A stretch of DNA of 64,000 nucleotides. Source: Cognatiyoonia sediminum (GTDB lineage Bacteria > Pseudomonadota > Alphaproteobacteria > Rhodobacterales > Rhodobacteraceae). This document shows, one piece after another, positions 54,815-63,991 of this stretch. Each line of letters starts with the position of its first letter. Positions within the stretch are counted from its first letter, which is position 1. Position numbers and translations under genes: made by a program. A model generated the notes under the pieces. It had not been told where the DNA came from. It was given only the letters and a program-made list of their open reading frames with translations, and made no database searches. The stretch covers positions 89,905 to 153,904 of the forward strand of contig NZ_FQXB01000006.1 of assembly GCF_900129845.1 (NCBI RefSeq), in the 5' to 3' direction.

Positions 54815-54961
54815 ATGAACACGTCTCGCGATAACAAAGCCAAGTCAAAGAAAGCTGAAAGCCGCGAGGATCGGTTAAAAGCAGCGCTAAAGTCCAATAT
54901 GGGTAAGCGAAAAGCGCAGGCGCGGGCGAGAGCGGCGCAAGAGGCAGAGAAGAAAGAGTAG
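54815..54961 (+). CDS. Small, highly charged protein upstream of murA
   Basis: This 48-residue frame encodes a protein of almost only charged and Ala residues (SKKAESREDRLKAALKSNM, then GKRKAQARARAAQEAEKKE), predicted to be one long helix. Similar short basic proteins precede murA in other roseobacters, to my knowledge. The stop codon touches the murA ATG (TAGATG), suggesting coupled translation. A possible role is RNA or ribosome binding; nothing is proven. Confidence 0.65.
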   Translation: MNTSRDNKAKSKKAESREDRLKAALKSNMGKRKAQARARAAQEAEKKE

Positions 54962-56233
54962 ATGGGCATGGATTCAATTGTAGTCAAAGGCGGCGGGCCG
55001 CTGGACGGGCGCATCCAGATTGCGGGGGCAAAGAACACGTCCTTAAAGCTGATCGCTGCCTCTATTCTCACCGAGGAGCCCGTGACACTGACGAATGTGC
55101 CGAATTTGGCAGATATTCGGACGATTTCCGATGTGATGGAATCGCTCGGGGTCGAGATTGCGCGGCTCGAGGGTGGGCGTGTGATGGTTTTGAGCGCTGC
55201 GTCACTGACCAGTCACACAGCGGAATATGATTTGGTGCGGAAATTGCGGGCCTCGTTTCAGGTGCTCGGGCCATTGCTGGCGCGGACGGGTGAGGCGATT
55301 GTGTCTTTGCCAGGCGGATGCGCAATTGGTGCGCGCCCTGTGGATATTCACCTTGATGCCTTGGAGCAGATGGGGGCCAAGGTAGAATTGCGGGATGGCT
55401 ACGTCCATGCTTCAGCACCACAGGGGTTGAAGGGCTGCGAAATCAACTTCCGCTTTGCCTCCGTTGGCGCGACCGAGAATGCGATGGCAGCGGCGACCTT
55501 GGCGAAGGGCACGACGATCATTCGGAATGCCGCGCGGGAGCCGGACACGGTGGCTTTGGCAGAGTGTTTGAATGCGATGGGCGCGCAAATTGAGGGTGCT
55601 GGGACATCGACCCTGACGATCACGGGTGTTGATCGTTTGCATGGCGTCACCCAAGAGGTTCTGACTGACCGGATCGAGCTGGGGACTTTTATGGTGGCCC
55701 CGATGATTGCGGGCGGATCTGTAGAGCTGCTGGGCGGGCGATTGGACCTGATCCCCTGTTTCGCCGATAAGATGATCGAAGCGGGGGCCATTATCGAAGA
55801 AACCAAGGATGGATTGAAGGTGTCGCGCGGCGACGGTCCAATCAAGCCGGTTGATGCAAAAACAGAGCCTTTCCCGGGCTTCCCGACTGACCTTCAGGCG
55901 CAATTCATGGCGATGATGTGCCTCAGCAATGGTACCAGCGTTTTGGAAGAAACCATCTTTGAAAACAGGTTCATGCACGCGCCGGAATTGTTGCGGATGG
56001 GCGCAAATGTTGAGGTGCAGGGCGGTGTTGCGAAAGTGCATGGTGTTGAAAAGATGAAAGGCGCGCCGGTGATGGCGACGGATTTGCGGGCGTCGGTGTC
56101 TTTGATACTTGCCGGATTGGCGGCGGAAGGGGAGACGGTTGTGAACCGTGTCTACCACTTGGATCGTGGCTACGAGCATGTCGAACGGAAATTGAGCGCC
56201 GTTGGTGCGCAAATTGAGCGAATGTCGAGCTGA
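54962..56233 (+). CDS. murA: UDP-N-acetylglucosamine 1-carboxyvinyltransferase
   Basis: MurA transfers enolpyruvate from PEP to UDP-GlcNAc, the first committed step of peptidoglycan synthesis. The 423-residue protein carries the fosfomycin-reactive Cys120 in [13 protein letters not shown] and the conserved [13 protein letters not shown] and [15 protein letters not shown] blocks. The start at 54962 directly follows the stop of the small basic gene; an ATG two codons later is possible. Its stop overlaps the next start by one base. Confidence 0.96.
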   Translation: MGMDSIVVKGGGPLDGRIQIAGAKNTSLKLIAASILTEEPVTLTNVPNLADIRTISDVMESLGVEIARLEGGRVMVLSAASLTSHTAEYDLVRKLRASFQVLGPLLARTGEAIVSLPGGCAIGARPVDIHLDALEQMGAKVELRDGYVHASAPQGLKGCEINFRFASVGATENAMAAATLAKGTTIIRNAAREPDTVALAECLNAMGAQIEGAGTSTLTITGVDRLHGVTQEVLTDRIELGTFMVAPMIAGGSVELLGGRLDLIPCFADKMIEAGAIIEETKDGLKVSRGDGPIKPVDAKTEPFPGFPTDLQAQFMAMMCLSNGTSVLEETIFENRFMHAPELLRMGANVEVQGGVAKVHGVEKMKGAPVMATDLRASVSLILAGLAAEGETVVNRVYHLDRGYEHVERKLSAVGAQIERMSS

Positions 56234-56712
56234 TGAGTAAAGATGCGAAGTTTGAAGATGGGGTTGAGCGGCCACTGCGATTAATGGCGGTGGATGCGGA
56301 AGACTTGCAGGTGGTGTCGGCTTTGGTGCAGGACGCTGTGTTTCCGGCCTCAGAGATGCGCTGGACGCCTGCTGACCGGCGCTTTGCGATATTGTTGAAC
56401 CGGTTTCGTTGGGAAGATGCGGATGGCGCCAACTCGCGCCGCCGCGATTTCGAGCGTGTACAGGCCGTCTTGATGGTTGAGGGCGTGGAAGGGGTGCAGA
56501 GCCAAGGTGTCAGCAAAGGTGATCCCGATACGGTTTTGTCACTGCTGTCGATGGAGTTTGACGGGAGTGACGATGGTGCGGGGCGCGTTATTTTCAATCT
56601 CGCTGGGGACGGAGCGATTGCCTGTAAAGTTGATGCTTTGGAGGTGGTTTTGAAGGATGTAACGCGGCCTTATATTGCGCCATCCAGGAAGGCACCTTCG
56701 CATCCTGAATAG
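56233..56712 (+). CDS. DUF2948 family protein
   Basis: The 159-residue protein matches DUF2948, an alphaproteobacterial family located after murA: LRLMAVDAEDLQVVSALVQD and AVFPASEMRW near the start, FAILLNRFRWE in the middle, and VRPYIAPSRKAPSHPE-like ending (here TRPYIAPSRKAPSHPE). No function is established. It overlaps the murA stop by one base. Confidence 0.85.
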   Translation: MSKDAKFEDGVERPLRLMAVDAEDLQVVSALVQDAVFPASEMRWTPADRRFAILLNRFRWEDADGANSRRRDFERVQAVLMVEGVEGVQSQGVSKGDPDTVLSLLSMEFDGSDDGAGRVIFNLAGDGAIACKVDALEVVLKDVTRPYIAPSRKAPSHPE

Positions 56713-56754
56713 GCTGTGAAACGGAGCGGCTGCGCCGCATTCGATTTTTTGGAT

Positions 56755-56788
56755 GCCTCCGGCGGAGGTATTTCTGCTCAAAAGAGAA
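56755..56788. repeat. Dispersed intergenic repeat, copy B
   Basis: GCCTCCGGCGGAGGTATTTC, continuing TGCTCAAAAGAGAA, shares with copy A (16893-16923) the CCTCC/GAGG stem, GAGGTATTT and a CAA-x-AGAG-x-A tail. Here the stem is CCTCC-GGC-GGAGG. It lies between DUF2948 and hisD and may act as a weak terminator. Confidence 0.45.
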
Positions 56789-56846
56789 ATGGGTTTGATT
56801 GCAGGCGCTTGCGTGTGCAGGTAAGAGAGCGCGCAAGGAGGCGATG

Positions 56847-58151
56847 ATGCCACAGTTTTTGTCCACAAATGATCCTGATTTCGAAGCCGGCTTTGCTGCG
56901 CTTTTGTCCGCAAAGCGCGAGGATTCTCCGGATGTGGATGCTGTCGTAGCGGATATTATCGCAGATGTGCGCGCGCGCGGCGATGCGGCTGTTTTGGAGC
57001 TGACGGCGAAGTTTGATCGGTTGGAGATCGATGCCGCTGGAATGGCGTTTTCTGACGCGGAGATTGAAGCCGCTTGCGCGTCGGTGTCGGAGGCCGACCG
57101 AGTAGCCTTGGAGTTGGCGGCAGAGCGCATTCGGGCTTATCACGAGCGGCAGATGCCTGAGGACGCACGCTGGGAGGATGAGGCTGGTGCATCCTTGGGG
57201 TGGCGCTGGACGGCTGTGTCTGCGGCGGGGCTTTATGTACCGGGCGGGTTGGCGACTTATCCATCGTCGGTGTTGATGAATGCGATCCCCGCGAAGGTTG
57301 CTGGGGTTGAGCGTTTGGCGATGGTCGTGCCGACGCCGGATGGTGAGGTGAACCCTCTGGTGCTCTTGGCGGCGAAAATCTCTGGCGTTGACGAGATTCA
57401 CCGCATTGGCGGGGCGCAGGCTGTGGCTGCCTTGGCCTATGGGACGCAAACAATTGCGCCGGTGGATAAGATCACAGGGCCGGGGAATGCCTTTGTTGCA
57501 GCTGCGAAGCGACGGGTGTTTGGCAAGGTTGGGATCGATATGATCGCAGGACCATCCGAAATTTTGGTGATCGCAGATGCCGACAATGATCCCGATTGGA
57601 TCGCCTTGGATATGCTGTCTCAGGCGGAGCATGACGAGAGTGCGCAGGCTTTGCTGATCACTGATGATGAGGGGTTTGGTCAGCGGGTGGCAGAGGCGAT
57701 TGAAGCGCGGTTGGAAACGTTAGAACGACGTACCATCGCCGGAGCAAGTTGGCGCGACTTTGGTGCTGTTATCACTGTGCGGGACATGGATGAGGCGGTG
57801 GCCTTGTCGGATCGGATTGCGCCGGAGCATTTGGAGTTGTGTGTGGCCGATGCGGAAGGCATGGCTGCAAAGATTCGCCATGCGGGCGCGATTTTCATTG
57901 GGGCTTGGACGCCAGAGGCGATCGGCGACTATGTTGGCGGGCCCAATCACGTTCTGCCGACGGCTCGGTCGGCACGGTTCTCAAGCGGGTTGTCGGTGAT
58001 GGAGTTTCTTAAGCGCACGACATTGGCGCGGATGACGCCTGATGCTTTGGCCGCGATAGGGCCTGCGGCGGAAACATTGGCGATCTCGGAAAGTCTTGAG
58101 GCACACGGCTTGTCAGTGCGTGCGCGTTTGGACAAGTTGAACCGGTCATGA
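56847..58151 (+). CDS. hisD: Histidinol dehydrogenase
   Basis: HisD performs the last two oxidations of histidine synthesis, using zinc and NAD. The 434-residue protein has GGLATYPSSVLMNAIPAKVA, RIGGAQAVAALAYG, the zinc-site SQAEHDESAQ and GGPNHVLPTARSARFSSGLS. The start follows AAGGAGG at 5 bases; an ATG one codon upstream is less well spaced. The UPF0262 gene overlaps its stop by four bases. Confidence 0.95.
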   Translation: MPQFLSTNDPDFEAGFAALLSAKREDSPDVDAVVADIIADVRARGDAAVLELTAKFDRLEIDAAGMAFSDAEIEAACASVSEADRVALELAAERIRAYHERQMPEDARWEDEAGASLGWRWTAVSAAGLYVPGGLATYPSSVLMNAIPAKVAGVERLAMVVPTPDGEVNPLVLLAAKISGVDEIHRIGGAQAVAALAYGTQTIAPVDKITGPGNAFVAAAKRRVFGKVGIDMIAGPSEILVIADADNDPDWIALDMLSQAEHDESAQALLITDDEGFGQRVAEAIEARLETLERRTIAGASWRDFGAVITVRDMDEAVALSDRIAPEHLELCVADAEGMAAKIRHAGAIFIGAWTPEAIGDYVGGPNHVLPTARSARFSSGLSVMEFLKRTTLARMTPDALAAIGPAAETLAISESLEAHGLSVRARLDKLNRS

Positions 58152-58627
58152 GTCGGCTTTTTGAAATAAACTTGGATGACGCGGGTCTGCCGCCTCCCAC
58201 GCCTGAGATTGAGCAGGAGCGCAAGGTCGCGATTTTTGATCTGTTGGAAGACAACAGTTTCACCTTACCTAAGCGCGAGGATCGCTTGATCCCCGAAGGG
58301 CCGTATCGGCTTGATCTCGCTATTCGCGAGCGTCGCTTGGTCTTTGCGCTTGAAACTGAGGCGCATGATGCAGCGGGCGAATTCCATCTGTCGTTGGGGC
58401 CGTTCCGACAGGTGGTGAAGGACTATTTCCAGATTTGCGAAAGCTATTTTGATGCTGTGAAAACGTTGCCACCAAGCCAGATTGAAACCATCGATATGGC
58501 GCGGCGCGGCATTCACAATGAGGGCGCGCGCGTGCTGCAAGAGCGTCTGGAAGGCAAGGCTGACGTCGATATTGATACGGCTCGCCGCTTGTTCACTTTG
58601 ATCTGCGTCTTGCACTTCGGCGGGTGA
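58148..58627 (+). CDS. UPF0262 family protein
   Basis: The 159-residue protein matches UPF0262: SRLFEINLDDAGL near the start, ERKVAIFDLLEDNSF and RLDLAIRERRLVFAL in the middle, and IETIDMARRGIHNEGARVL towards the end. The family is restricted to alphaproteobacteria and has no known activity. It is coupled to hisD and to the phosphatase gene by four-base overlaps. Confidence 0.9.
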   Translation: MSRLFEINLDDAGLPPPTPEIEQERKVAIFDLLEDNSFTLPKREDRLIPEGPYRLDLAIRERRLVFALETEAHDAAGEFHLSLGPFRQVVKDYFQICESYFDAVKTLPPSQIETIDMARRGIHNEGARVLQERLEGKADVDIDTARRLFTLICVLHFGG

Positions 58628-59115
58628 AGCAGATGGCGGCGGACACATACGAAGACTTGCCGCAATCTGTTTTGTTTTGTTGCGATCATAATGCGGTCCG
58701 GTCGCCGATGGCCGAAGGTATTATGAAACAGCTTTACGGCACAGATTGCTATATTCAGTCGGTTGGCGTGAAGAACGACCTGGAGATTGACGGGTTTTCA
58801 ATTGCTGTTTGCGAAGAGCTCGGCGTCGAGTTGTCCCGCCATCGGTCGCGGTCGTTTGATGAGATGGAAGAGTGGGGCGATGATCTGTCGTCCTTTGACC
58901 TCGTGCTGGCCCTATCTCCGGCGAGCCAGCGTCGTGCTTTAGATTTAACACGGTTTTTCCATCTTGATGTTGAGTATTGGCCGATCCTTGACCCGACGGG
59001 TTTAGGCGACAACCGCGAAACGCGACTTGTGAGTTATCGCGAGGCACGTGACCAGATTGTAAACCGCTTAACGTCGCGTTGGGGACCAGGCCACGGGTTC
59101 ACACCGCAGTCATAA
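58624..59115 (+). CDS. Low-molecular-weight protein-tyrosine-phosphatase family protein
   Basis: The 163-residue protein has the phosphatase loop C20-DHNAV-R26-S27 ([14 protein letters not shown]) and the general-acid Asp in LDPTGLGDN. It could dephosphorylate tyrosine or act as an arsenate reductase of the thioredoxin-linked type. The GTG start overlaps the UPF0262 stop by four bases; an ATG three codons later is possible. Confidence 0.85.
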   Translation: MKQMAADTYEDLPQSVLFCCDHNAVRSPMAEGIMKQLYGTDCYIQSVGVKNDLEIDGFSIAVCEELGVELSRHRSRSFDEMEEWGDDLSSFDLVLALSPASQRRALDLTRFFHLDVEYWPILDPTGLGDNRETRLVSYREARDQIVNRLTSRWGPGHGFTPQS

Positions 59116-59206
59116 CCCTGCCTTTGCTCTTGATATTTTGCCCGTCACCCCTCATGTAGGCGGCGCGCGGAACTGTTCCGCACAAGAAACTGATTTAGGA
59201 GACCTC

Positions 59207-59425
59207 ATGGCCAAGGAAGATATTCTCGAATTCCCCGGTGTCGTTAAGGAACTCCTGCCAAATGCGACATTTCGGGTTGAGCTTGAGAACGGCCATGAAA
59301 TCATCGCACATACGGCAGGCAAGATGCGCAAGAACCGCATCCGCGTTTTGGCGGGCGACAAGGTGCAAGTGGAAATGACACCTTATGATCTGACAAAAGG
59401 CCGGATCAATTACCGCTTCAAATAG
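59207..59425 (+). CDS. infA: Translation initiation factor IF-1
   Basis: IF-1 binds the A site of the 30S subunit during initiation. The 72-residue protein is the standard length and reads [20 protein letters not shown], then [11 protein letters not shown] and [16 protein letters not shown], the hallmark of its OB fold. AGGAGA precedes the ATG at 59207 by 7 bases; the longer open frame is not supported. Confidence 0.97.
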   Translation: MAKEDILEFPGVVKELLPNATFRVELENGHEIIAHTAGKMRKNRIRVLAGDKVQVEMTPYDLTKGRINYRFK

Positions 59426-59471
59426 TTGGGTGCATGGCGCGGCCTATCGCCGTTCTGAGGGTTCAGAGTAG

Positions 59472-60077
59472 ATGACCGCGCTGCCGCCTGATCCAAATCT
59501 CAAGCTCATACTTGGCTCTGGCTCACCACGTCGGCGGGAGCTGATTGGCCAGCTTGGGCTTGTTGCGCATGATGTGCGCGCCCCTGACATTGATGAAGAT
59601 GTGCGCGCCGGTGAGAAACCGCGGGACTACGTCAATCGAATTGCGTTGGAAAAGGCCCGTACTGTTTCGATTGCGGACGATGAGGTTGTTCTCTGCGCCG
59701 ATACCACGGTGGCTTTGGGGCGCCGGATCATGGGCAAGCCAGAAGATGCGAGCCAGGCGGGGCAGTTCTTGCGTGCCATGTCCGGCCGTCGCCATCAGGT
59801 GATCACCGCTTTGGCCGTTCGACGTGAGGAGCGCATGTGGCAGCGTGATGTTGTGTCTCAGGTTAAGATGAAGGCGCTGTCCGATCGAGAGATTGGATGG
59901 TACCTCGCCACCGGAGATTGGCAAGGCAAGGCCGGTGGTTATGGTATTCAAGGGCCTGCCAGTGCCTTTATTCCTTGGATCGGCGGATCATTTCATGCGG
60001 TGATGGGGTTGCCTTTGCCTGAAACGGCCGCTCTTTTGACGGCCGCTGGCCTGCCTGTGATGGAGATTGCGCCATGA
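59472..60077 (+). CDS. maf: Maf-family nucleoside triphosphate pyrophosphatase
   Basis: Maf proteins remove non-canonical nucleotides such as modified UTP/CTP or dTTP by releasing pyrophosphate. The 201-residue protein shows [10 protein letters not shown] at 15-24, the [19 protein letters not shown] block with the catalytic Asp, and [12 protein letters not shown]. Its substrate subgroup (dTTP/UTP against m7GTP) is not decided here. The stop overlaps the RNase gene start by four bases. Confidence 0.93.
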   Translation: MTALPPDPNLKLILGSGSPRRRELIGQLGLVAHDVRAPDIDEDVRAGEKPRDYVNRIALEKARTVSIADDEVVLCADTTVALGRRIMGKPEDASQAGQFLRAMSGRRHQVITALAVRREERMWQRDVVSQVKMKALSDREIGWYLATGDWQGKAGGYGIQGPASAFIPWIGGSFHAVMGLPLPETAALLTAAGLPVMEIAP

Positions 60078-61096
60078 AAGGCCGCACGATAGCGCTTGAT
60101 CATATCAACGGCCGAGAAGCGGCGGCGATCTTGGTGAATGGGAAGTTGGATGATCTTCTGATCGACGCGCCTGACAGGCCAAGGCCCGGGACGATTTTTC
60201 GTGGTATCTGTGATCGACCGCTCAAAGGGCAGGGCGGTATGATGCTCCGACTGCCCGATGGCGACACAGCTTTCTTGCGACAGGGGCGCGGGTTAAAGCC
60301 GGGTCAGGCGATGTTGGTGCAAGTCACGGGATATGCAGACGAAGGGAAAGCCGTGCCTGTGACCGACCGCGTTCTTTTCAAGTCGCGCTATGCCATCGTG
60401 ACACCAGGCAAACCGGGTTTGAATGTGAGTCGTCAGATTAGTGATGATGAAGAACGGGATCGCATCCTCGAAATCGCACATGAGGCGCATGAGGGCACGC
60501 ATGGAGTGATCTTGCGGTCATCCTGCGCAGATGCGCCAGAGGACGAGATTGCCGACGACATTCTTGCCATGAACAGTTTGGCGGATGCAGTTTTGACGGA
60601 TGCGGAAGGAAAGGAGCCTGCGGTTCTGACCGAAGGGGATGCGCCACATATCTTGGCTTGGCGCGAATGGACAGCGCCTACGGATGTCGTGACCGACGCG
60701 GGATGTTTCGAAGCCTTGGGCGTGCTTGATCAATTGGACCGGTTGGACAGCGCGCATGTGCCGCTATCTGACGGCAGCATGTACATCGAAGCGACCCGCG
60801 CTTTGGTCGCGGTAGACGTCAATACCGGCAATGACACGTCACCTGCCGCGGCGTTGAAGGCCAATTTGGCAGCAAGCCGCGCTTTGCCCCGCGCGTTGCG
60901 TTTGCGCGGGTTGGGCGGTCAGATCGCAGTTGATTTTGTGTCCATGTCGAAGGCGCATCGCAAGCAGGTAGAGCAATCGCTTCGCGCTGCGTTTAAGGCT
61001 GATCCGATTGAAACCTCACTTGTGGGATGGACGCAGATGGGCTTGTTTGAGCTTCAGCGCAAGCGCGAACGTTTGCCACTGAAAGGGACGCTTTGA
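60074..61096 (+). CDS. Short RNase E/G-family protein
   Basis: The 340-residue protein has the RNase E/G catalytic core: S1-like N-terminal region, [20 protein letters not shown], and the metal-binding [12 protein letters not shown] and [11 protein letters not shown] (catalytic aspartates). It stops after [12 protein letters not shown], before the zinc-link cysteine motif (CPxC) that RNase E and G use for tetramer assembly. It may therefore be a monomer or dimer, or work with the zinc protein YacG encoded next. Function in rRNA or mRNA processing is inferred. Confidence 0.85.
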   Translation: MKGRTIALDHINGREAAAILVNGKLDDLLIDAPDRPRPGTIFRGICDRPLKGQGGMMLRLPDGDTAFLRQGRGLKPGQAMLVQVTGYADEGKAVPVTDRVLFKSRYAIVTPGKPGLNVSRQISDDEERDRILEIAHEAHEGTHGVILRSSCADAPEDEIADDILAMNSLADAVLTDAEGKEPAVLTEGDAPHILAWREWTAPTDVVTDAGCFEALGVLDQLDRLDSAHVPLSDGSMYIEATRALVAVDVNTGNDTSPAAALKANLAASRALPRALRLRGLGGQIAVDFVSMSKAHRKQVEQSLRAAFKADPIETSLVGWTQMGLFELQRKRERLPLKGTL

Positions 61097-61278
61097 TGGC
61101 CTGTCCAATGTGCGAAAATGACACCGATCCAAAGTATCGCCCCTTCTGTTCCAAGCGCTGCGCGGACCTCGATTTGGGCAAATGGCTGACGGGGTCCTAT
61201 GCGATTCCCTTTGCGGTCGAGGAAGATGACGAAGACCTCGCGCAGGCGTTAGAAGAAGAGGCGCGCAAGCCTCACTAA
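61096..61278 (+). CDS. yacG: DNA gyrase inhibitor YacG
   Basis: YacG is a small zinc protein that binds GyrB and inhibits gyrase. The 60-residue protein has the four-cysteine site CPMC (3-6) and FCSKRCAD (about 18-25), then the family LGKWLTGSYAIP and an acidic tail. The ATG at 61096 overlaps the RNase stop (TGATG); a TTG one codon upstream is less likely. Confidence 0.92.
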   Translation: MACPMCENDTDPKYRPFCSKRCADLDLGKWLTGSYAIPFAVEEDDEDLAQALEEEARKPH

Positions 61279-61357
61279 TTATTCGAAAAAAGGCGCTGGA
61301 CAGCCTATGCCAGTTTGCATAGAAGTCCGCTACCCGATGACTATTGGTCATCCCCGT

Positions 61358-61432
61358 GCCCGGGTAGCTCAGGGGTAGAGCAGTGGATTGAAAATCCTCG
61401 TGTCGGTGGTTCGATTCCGCCCCCGGGCACCA
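61358..61432 (+). tRNA. tRNA-Phe (anticodon GAA)
   Basis: The acceptor arms GCCCGGG (61358-61364) and CCCGGGC (61422-61428) pair fully. The D arm has AGCTCAGGGGTAGAGC, the anticodon loop is TTGAAAA (GAA), and the T arm is GGTGG-TTCGATT-CCGCC. CCA is encoded (61430-61432). The DNA after it turns AT-rich, making it a candidate integration site. Confidence 0.97.
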
Positions 61433-61684
61433 CTATTTTAAAGCAAATTTCTGATTTTGAATATATTTTCAGATTTGCAATGATTTGCGTCCACCTTTTT
61501 GTCCACCTTTTGATCTGTGGCTGCTTGTGGAGAACGCTGTCCAAACACTGTTTCTCGACTGACTAGCTTCGTTGTTACACAAACCGTGCATATCCCTTTC
61601 TGTCGTGAACTGGCCAAAACAACATTTTTTGTGCGTCGGCTGTTTGCGGAGATTTGTGATTTGCACCTGAAAACTTGCCCCAAT
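61433..61684. other. AT-rich junction after tRNA-Phe
   Basis: This 252 bp stretch has no supported gene. It contains two copies of TTTGTCCACC/TTTGCGTCCACC-like words about 12 bp apart and several short repeats of ATTTGCAATGATTTG type. A sharp drop in GC at the tRNA end suggests foreign DNA. A direct repeat of the tRNA 3' end is not seen within the window. Confidence 0.45.
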
Positions 61685-61957
61685 TCAATGCAAGCCCTGG
61701 CTCACAAGTTCTGCTGAGAGGTTGGTGCTATCAGTAAAAGTGCAAAGAGCGACATCTCGCCCGTATTGGTCCATATCGCAGATCTCCGCTCTAACATCTT
61801 TTTCATTGCAGAGGTCAATGAACGCTGAATTAGATTTCCTGCCGTACGGATGGTCAATCTCGCGCGCATCAATACCAAATAGATGAATTTGTTTGTGCTT
61901 TATTCTGATGGTGTCGCCATCATCCCGATGGAACCCAGGCCAATCATGCACTAGCAT
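61685..61957 (-). pseudogene. Decayed thermonuclease-like (SNase) fragment
   Basis: The 90-residue frame aligns in outline with staphylococcal-nuclease-like proteins: DGDTIRIKHKQIHLFGIDAR, then DMDQYGRDVALCTF and ELVSQGL. It stops where the family normally continues for 30 or more residues, and has no signal peptide. The first catalytic Arg of the family (in RLxGIDAPE) is His here (IHLFGIDARE), while the second (in YGR) is present. Truncation and the altered residue suggest a remnant. A short functional protein is less likely. Confidence 0.55.
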
Positions 61958-62234
61958 CCAAACTGGACCACTTCAAAGGGGGAGGATCAGCCAAGAATAG
62001 CTTCATGTGGGCATCCGGTGTTTCTAAAAGTAACAGTGCCGCAGTTCTTGCAGTCTCTTCGGGTCGACATAGTAGAGCACTCAAAGTGAGGCGCCTAAGC
62101 AAGGCAATGTAAATCAGCTAGCAATTTGCATGCCTGAGGGATTGGAAATGGTTAGAATTGCATATTTTAACAGGTTGCCGGCTTTCTGACTTTTTCGTAC
62201 CCGTGGAATTAAATCGTATGCCGCCGAGAGAAAT
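61958..62234. other. Intergenic region before the asparagine-synthetase-like gene
   Basis: 277 bp of AT-rich sequence with no recognised gene, terminator or repeat pair. It probably holds the promoter of the following gene; the frame from 62235 has only a weak AGAGA ribosome site. Confidence 0.4.
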
Positions 62235-63893
62235 ATGAAGATCAATCTGCTTAGTAGCCTCTTTCTCATAAGTTCTGAAGATTTTCCTGAATGCCATCGT
62301 TTTTCAGGTTATTTTTTTGAGGGTGCCAATCTCTATCAGGGCACGGAGGGTGCAACCCATTTTTACGAGCAATTTGGATGCTTGCCGAGCGGTCAGGACG
62401 GCATTTTTGTATCAGTTACCCGGAAGAAACAAATACTGGAAATAGCCGGAGACAGCGCGGGTTTGGTTCCACTTTTCTTGTTACGTGTTCCCGGCTACTG
62501 GGCAGTCTCCCCTTCTTTTGACCGTCTCTTAACTGAAGCCAAGAAACATGGTCACCAACTAAATATACTACCAGATGTCTTACAAGCATGGCGAATTACC
62601 GGAGCAATCGCTCAGTTTCCGACAACCTCCCAGACTTGCGTAGCTGAGATTACGGTTGTTCCAACTTGGGGCGAAATCGTTTGTACTGCTGACAAAGCAG
62701 TCATTGTTCCGAGGAAGCAAACCTTTGCAGAGAATTACCAAGAAGCTATAAACCGGTATCGGGTTGAAACAATTGGTCGTTTTCGCACCATTGTTTCAAG
62801 CAATGAACCGCTAACATTTGATATAACGGGCGGCATTGATAGTCGCAGCATTCTGGCGACTGCGTGGGAGGCGTTTGGTGCAGAAGAATTCAGAGCCCTA
62901 AATCGCGCTGGAAAAATATCTCTTAGGAGCAACCCCAAACAAGGTGTTGATATCCGCATTGCGAATAAGATTGTTGAAGCCTTGGACGTTGAACTTTCCG
63001 GGCCTATAAATCTTGGCGACTTCGCCGAAAACCCCGCAAATCTCAGCCAAAAGGGTTCGCGCCAATCTAAGATACTCTCTGTGTGGAGGCGCCAACGGTT
63101 AGGAAGGAGCGCTATTCCTCAATGGAATCACAATCATGTGGATGGATTTTGGAGTAGCGGCGTATTTGGAGGAAACTTTAAGTCCCCAAACCCCAACGAG
63201 TTAAGCGTATGGGACGGTCAGAGGTTTTTGGAGAAGTTTGAGCGGCATTTCGATAATCGTTCTCTGTTTGAAGGTTGGCGGGACCGAGTTTTGGAAGATC
63301 AGGTTGCGGCGCAAATTCATGGCCGAGGGCATCGCCTTCCATTCTGGCCCGTCTTTAATAGAGATGTTGTAATGCGGATGCATGCGAGGCAGTACCTTGG
63401 AAGCAAAAGACTCTACCCGCTTTCTTTCAAATCACTGAACGATGCAGCGAATTTTTTGGATGCGTTTTCATTGCGTAACCACCAAATTCATCATGATCTA
63501 ATTTTTACAGGCGCACCGGAACTAATTGAGATTGAGTACGATAAAGAAGCGAAGTCGGTGCAAGACGGTTTTTCGCCTAGTATACTCGCTAAAAACGATA
63601 GCTTTGATAAGGATGCCTTGGAAGGTCGTCAGTTTGGCACGAAAACATTGGACGAAGCAACTGAGACGCTACCACCATGTAATCCAAGTGAACTAAGTCA
63701 GTTGGTAAGTAAAAGGGCGCTAAGACTCCTTAAAGATCCAGAAATAGCTAAGTTGGTAGGGGCCCGAGGAACCCGGAAAAGACAACGGATGCTCAAAGAA
63801 GTTTCCAATCTGGGACCAGGCCAAAGCCATGTGCTAGCGAATTCTCATTTGCCTCACTTGATCGACCGATTAAAGAAAATGGATATGCTCTAG
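62235..63893 (+). CDS. Asparagine-synthetase-like protein without the glutaminase nucleophile
   Basis: The 552-residue protein has a PP-loop ITGGIDSR at 197-204, the adenylation motif of asparagine synthetases. The N-terminal part (GIFVSVTRKKQILEIAGDSA, then GLVPLFL) follows the glutaminase fold. The catalytic Cys normally at position 2 is absent (MKINLLSS), so glutamine-derived ammonia is unlikely. The C-terminal 200 residues are poorly conserved. Such proteins modify peptides or sugars by amidation or adenylation in surface-polysaccharide or natural-product clusters. The gene is AT-rich and lies in the accessory segment after tRNA-Phe. Confidence 0.7.
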   Translation: MKINLLSSLFLISSEDFPECHRFSGYFFEGANLYQGTEGATHFYEQFGCLPSGQDGIFVSVTRKKQILEIAGDSAGLVPLFLLRVPGYWAVSPSFDRLLTEAKKHGHQLNILPDVLQAWRITGAIAQFPTTSQTCVAEITVVPTWGEIVCTADKAVIVPRKQTFAENYQEAINRYRVETIGRFRTIVSSNEPLTFDITGGIDSRSILATAWEAFGAEEFRALNRAGKISLRSNPKQGVDIRIANKIVEALDVELSGPINLGDFAENPANLSQKGSRQSKILSVWRRQRLGRSAIPQWNHNHVDGFWSSGVFGGNFKSPNPNELSVWDGQRFLEKFERHFDNRSLFEGWRDRVLEDQVAAQIHGRGHRLPFWPVFNRDVVMRMHARQYLGSKRLYPLSFKSLNDAANFLDAFSLRNHQIHHDLIFTGAPELIEIEYDKEAKSVQDGFSPSILAKNDSFDKDALEGRQFGTKTLDEATETLPPCNPSELSQLVSKRALRLLKDPEIAKLVGARGTRKRQRMLKEVSNLGPGQSHVLANSHLPHLIDRLKKMDML

Positions 63894-63991
63894 CTAGGTG
63901 GTCTATTGTCTGACGTCAGCGCTAATGGGACAGTTTAGGGTGATTTGATAAGAGAGGGTTTCTGGCACATCGCAACCACCAAGGAGTGGAG

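Noticed and set aside
61341..61544. Minus-strand open frame containing GGGIEPPTRGFSIHC
   Set aside because: This peptide is the familiar false translation of the tRNA-Phe gene on the other strand.
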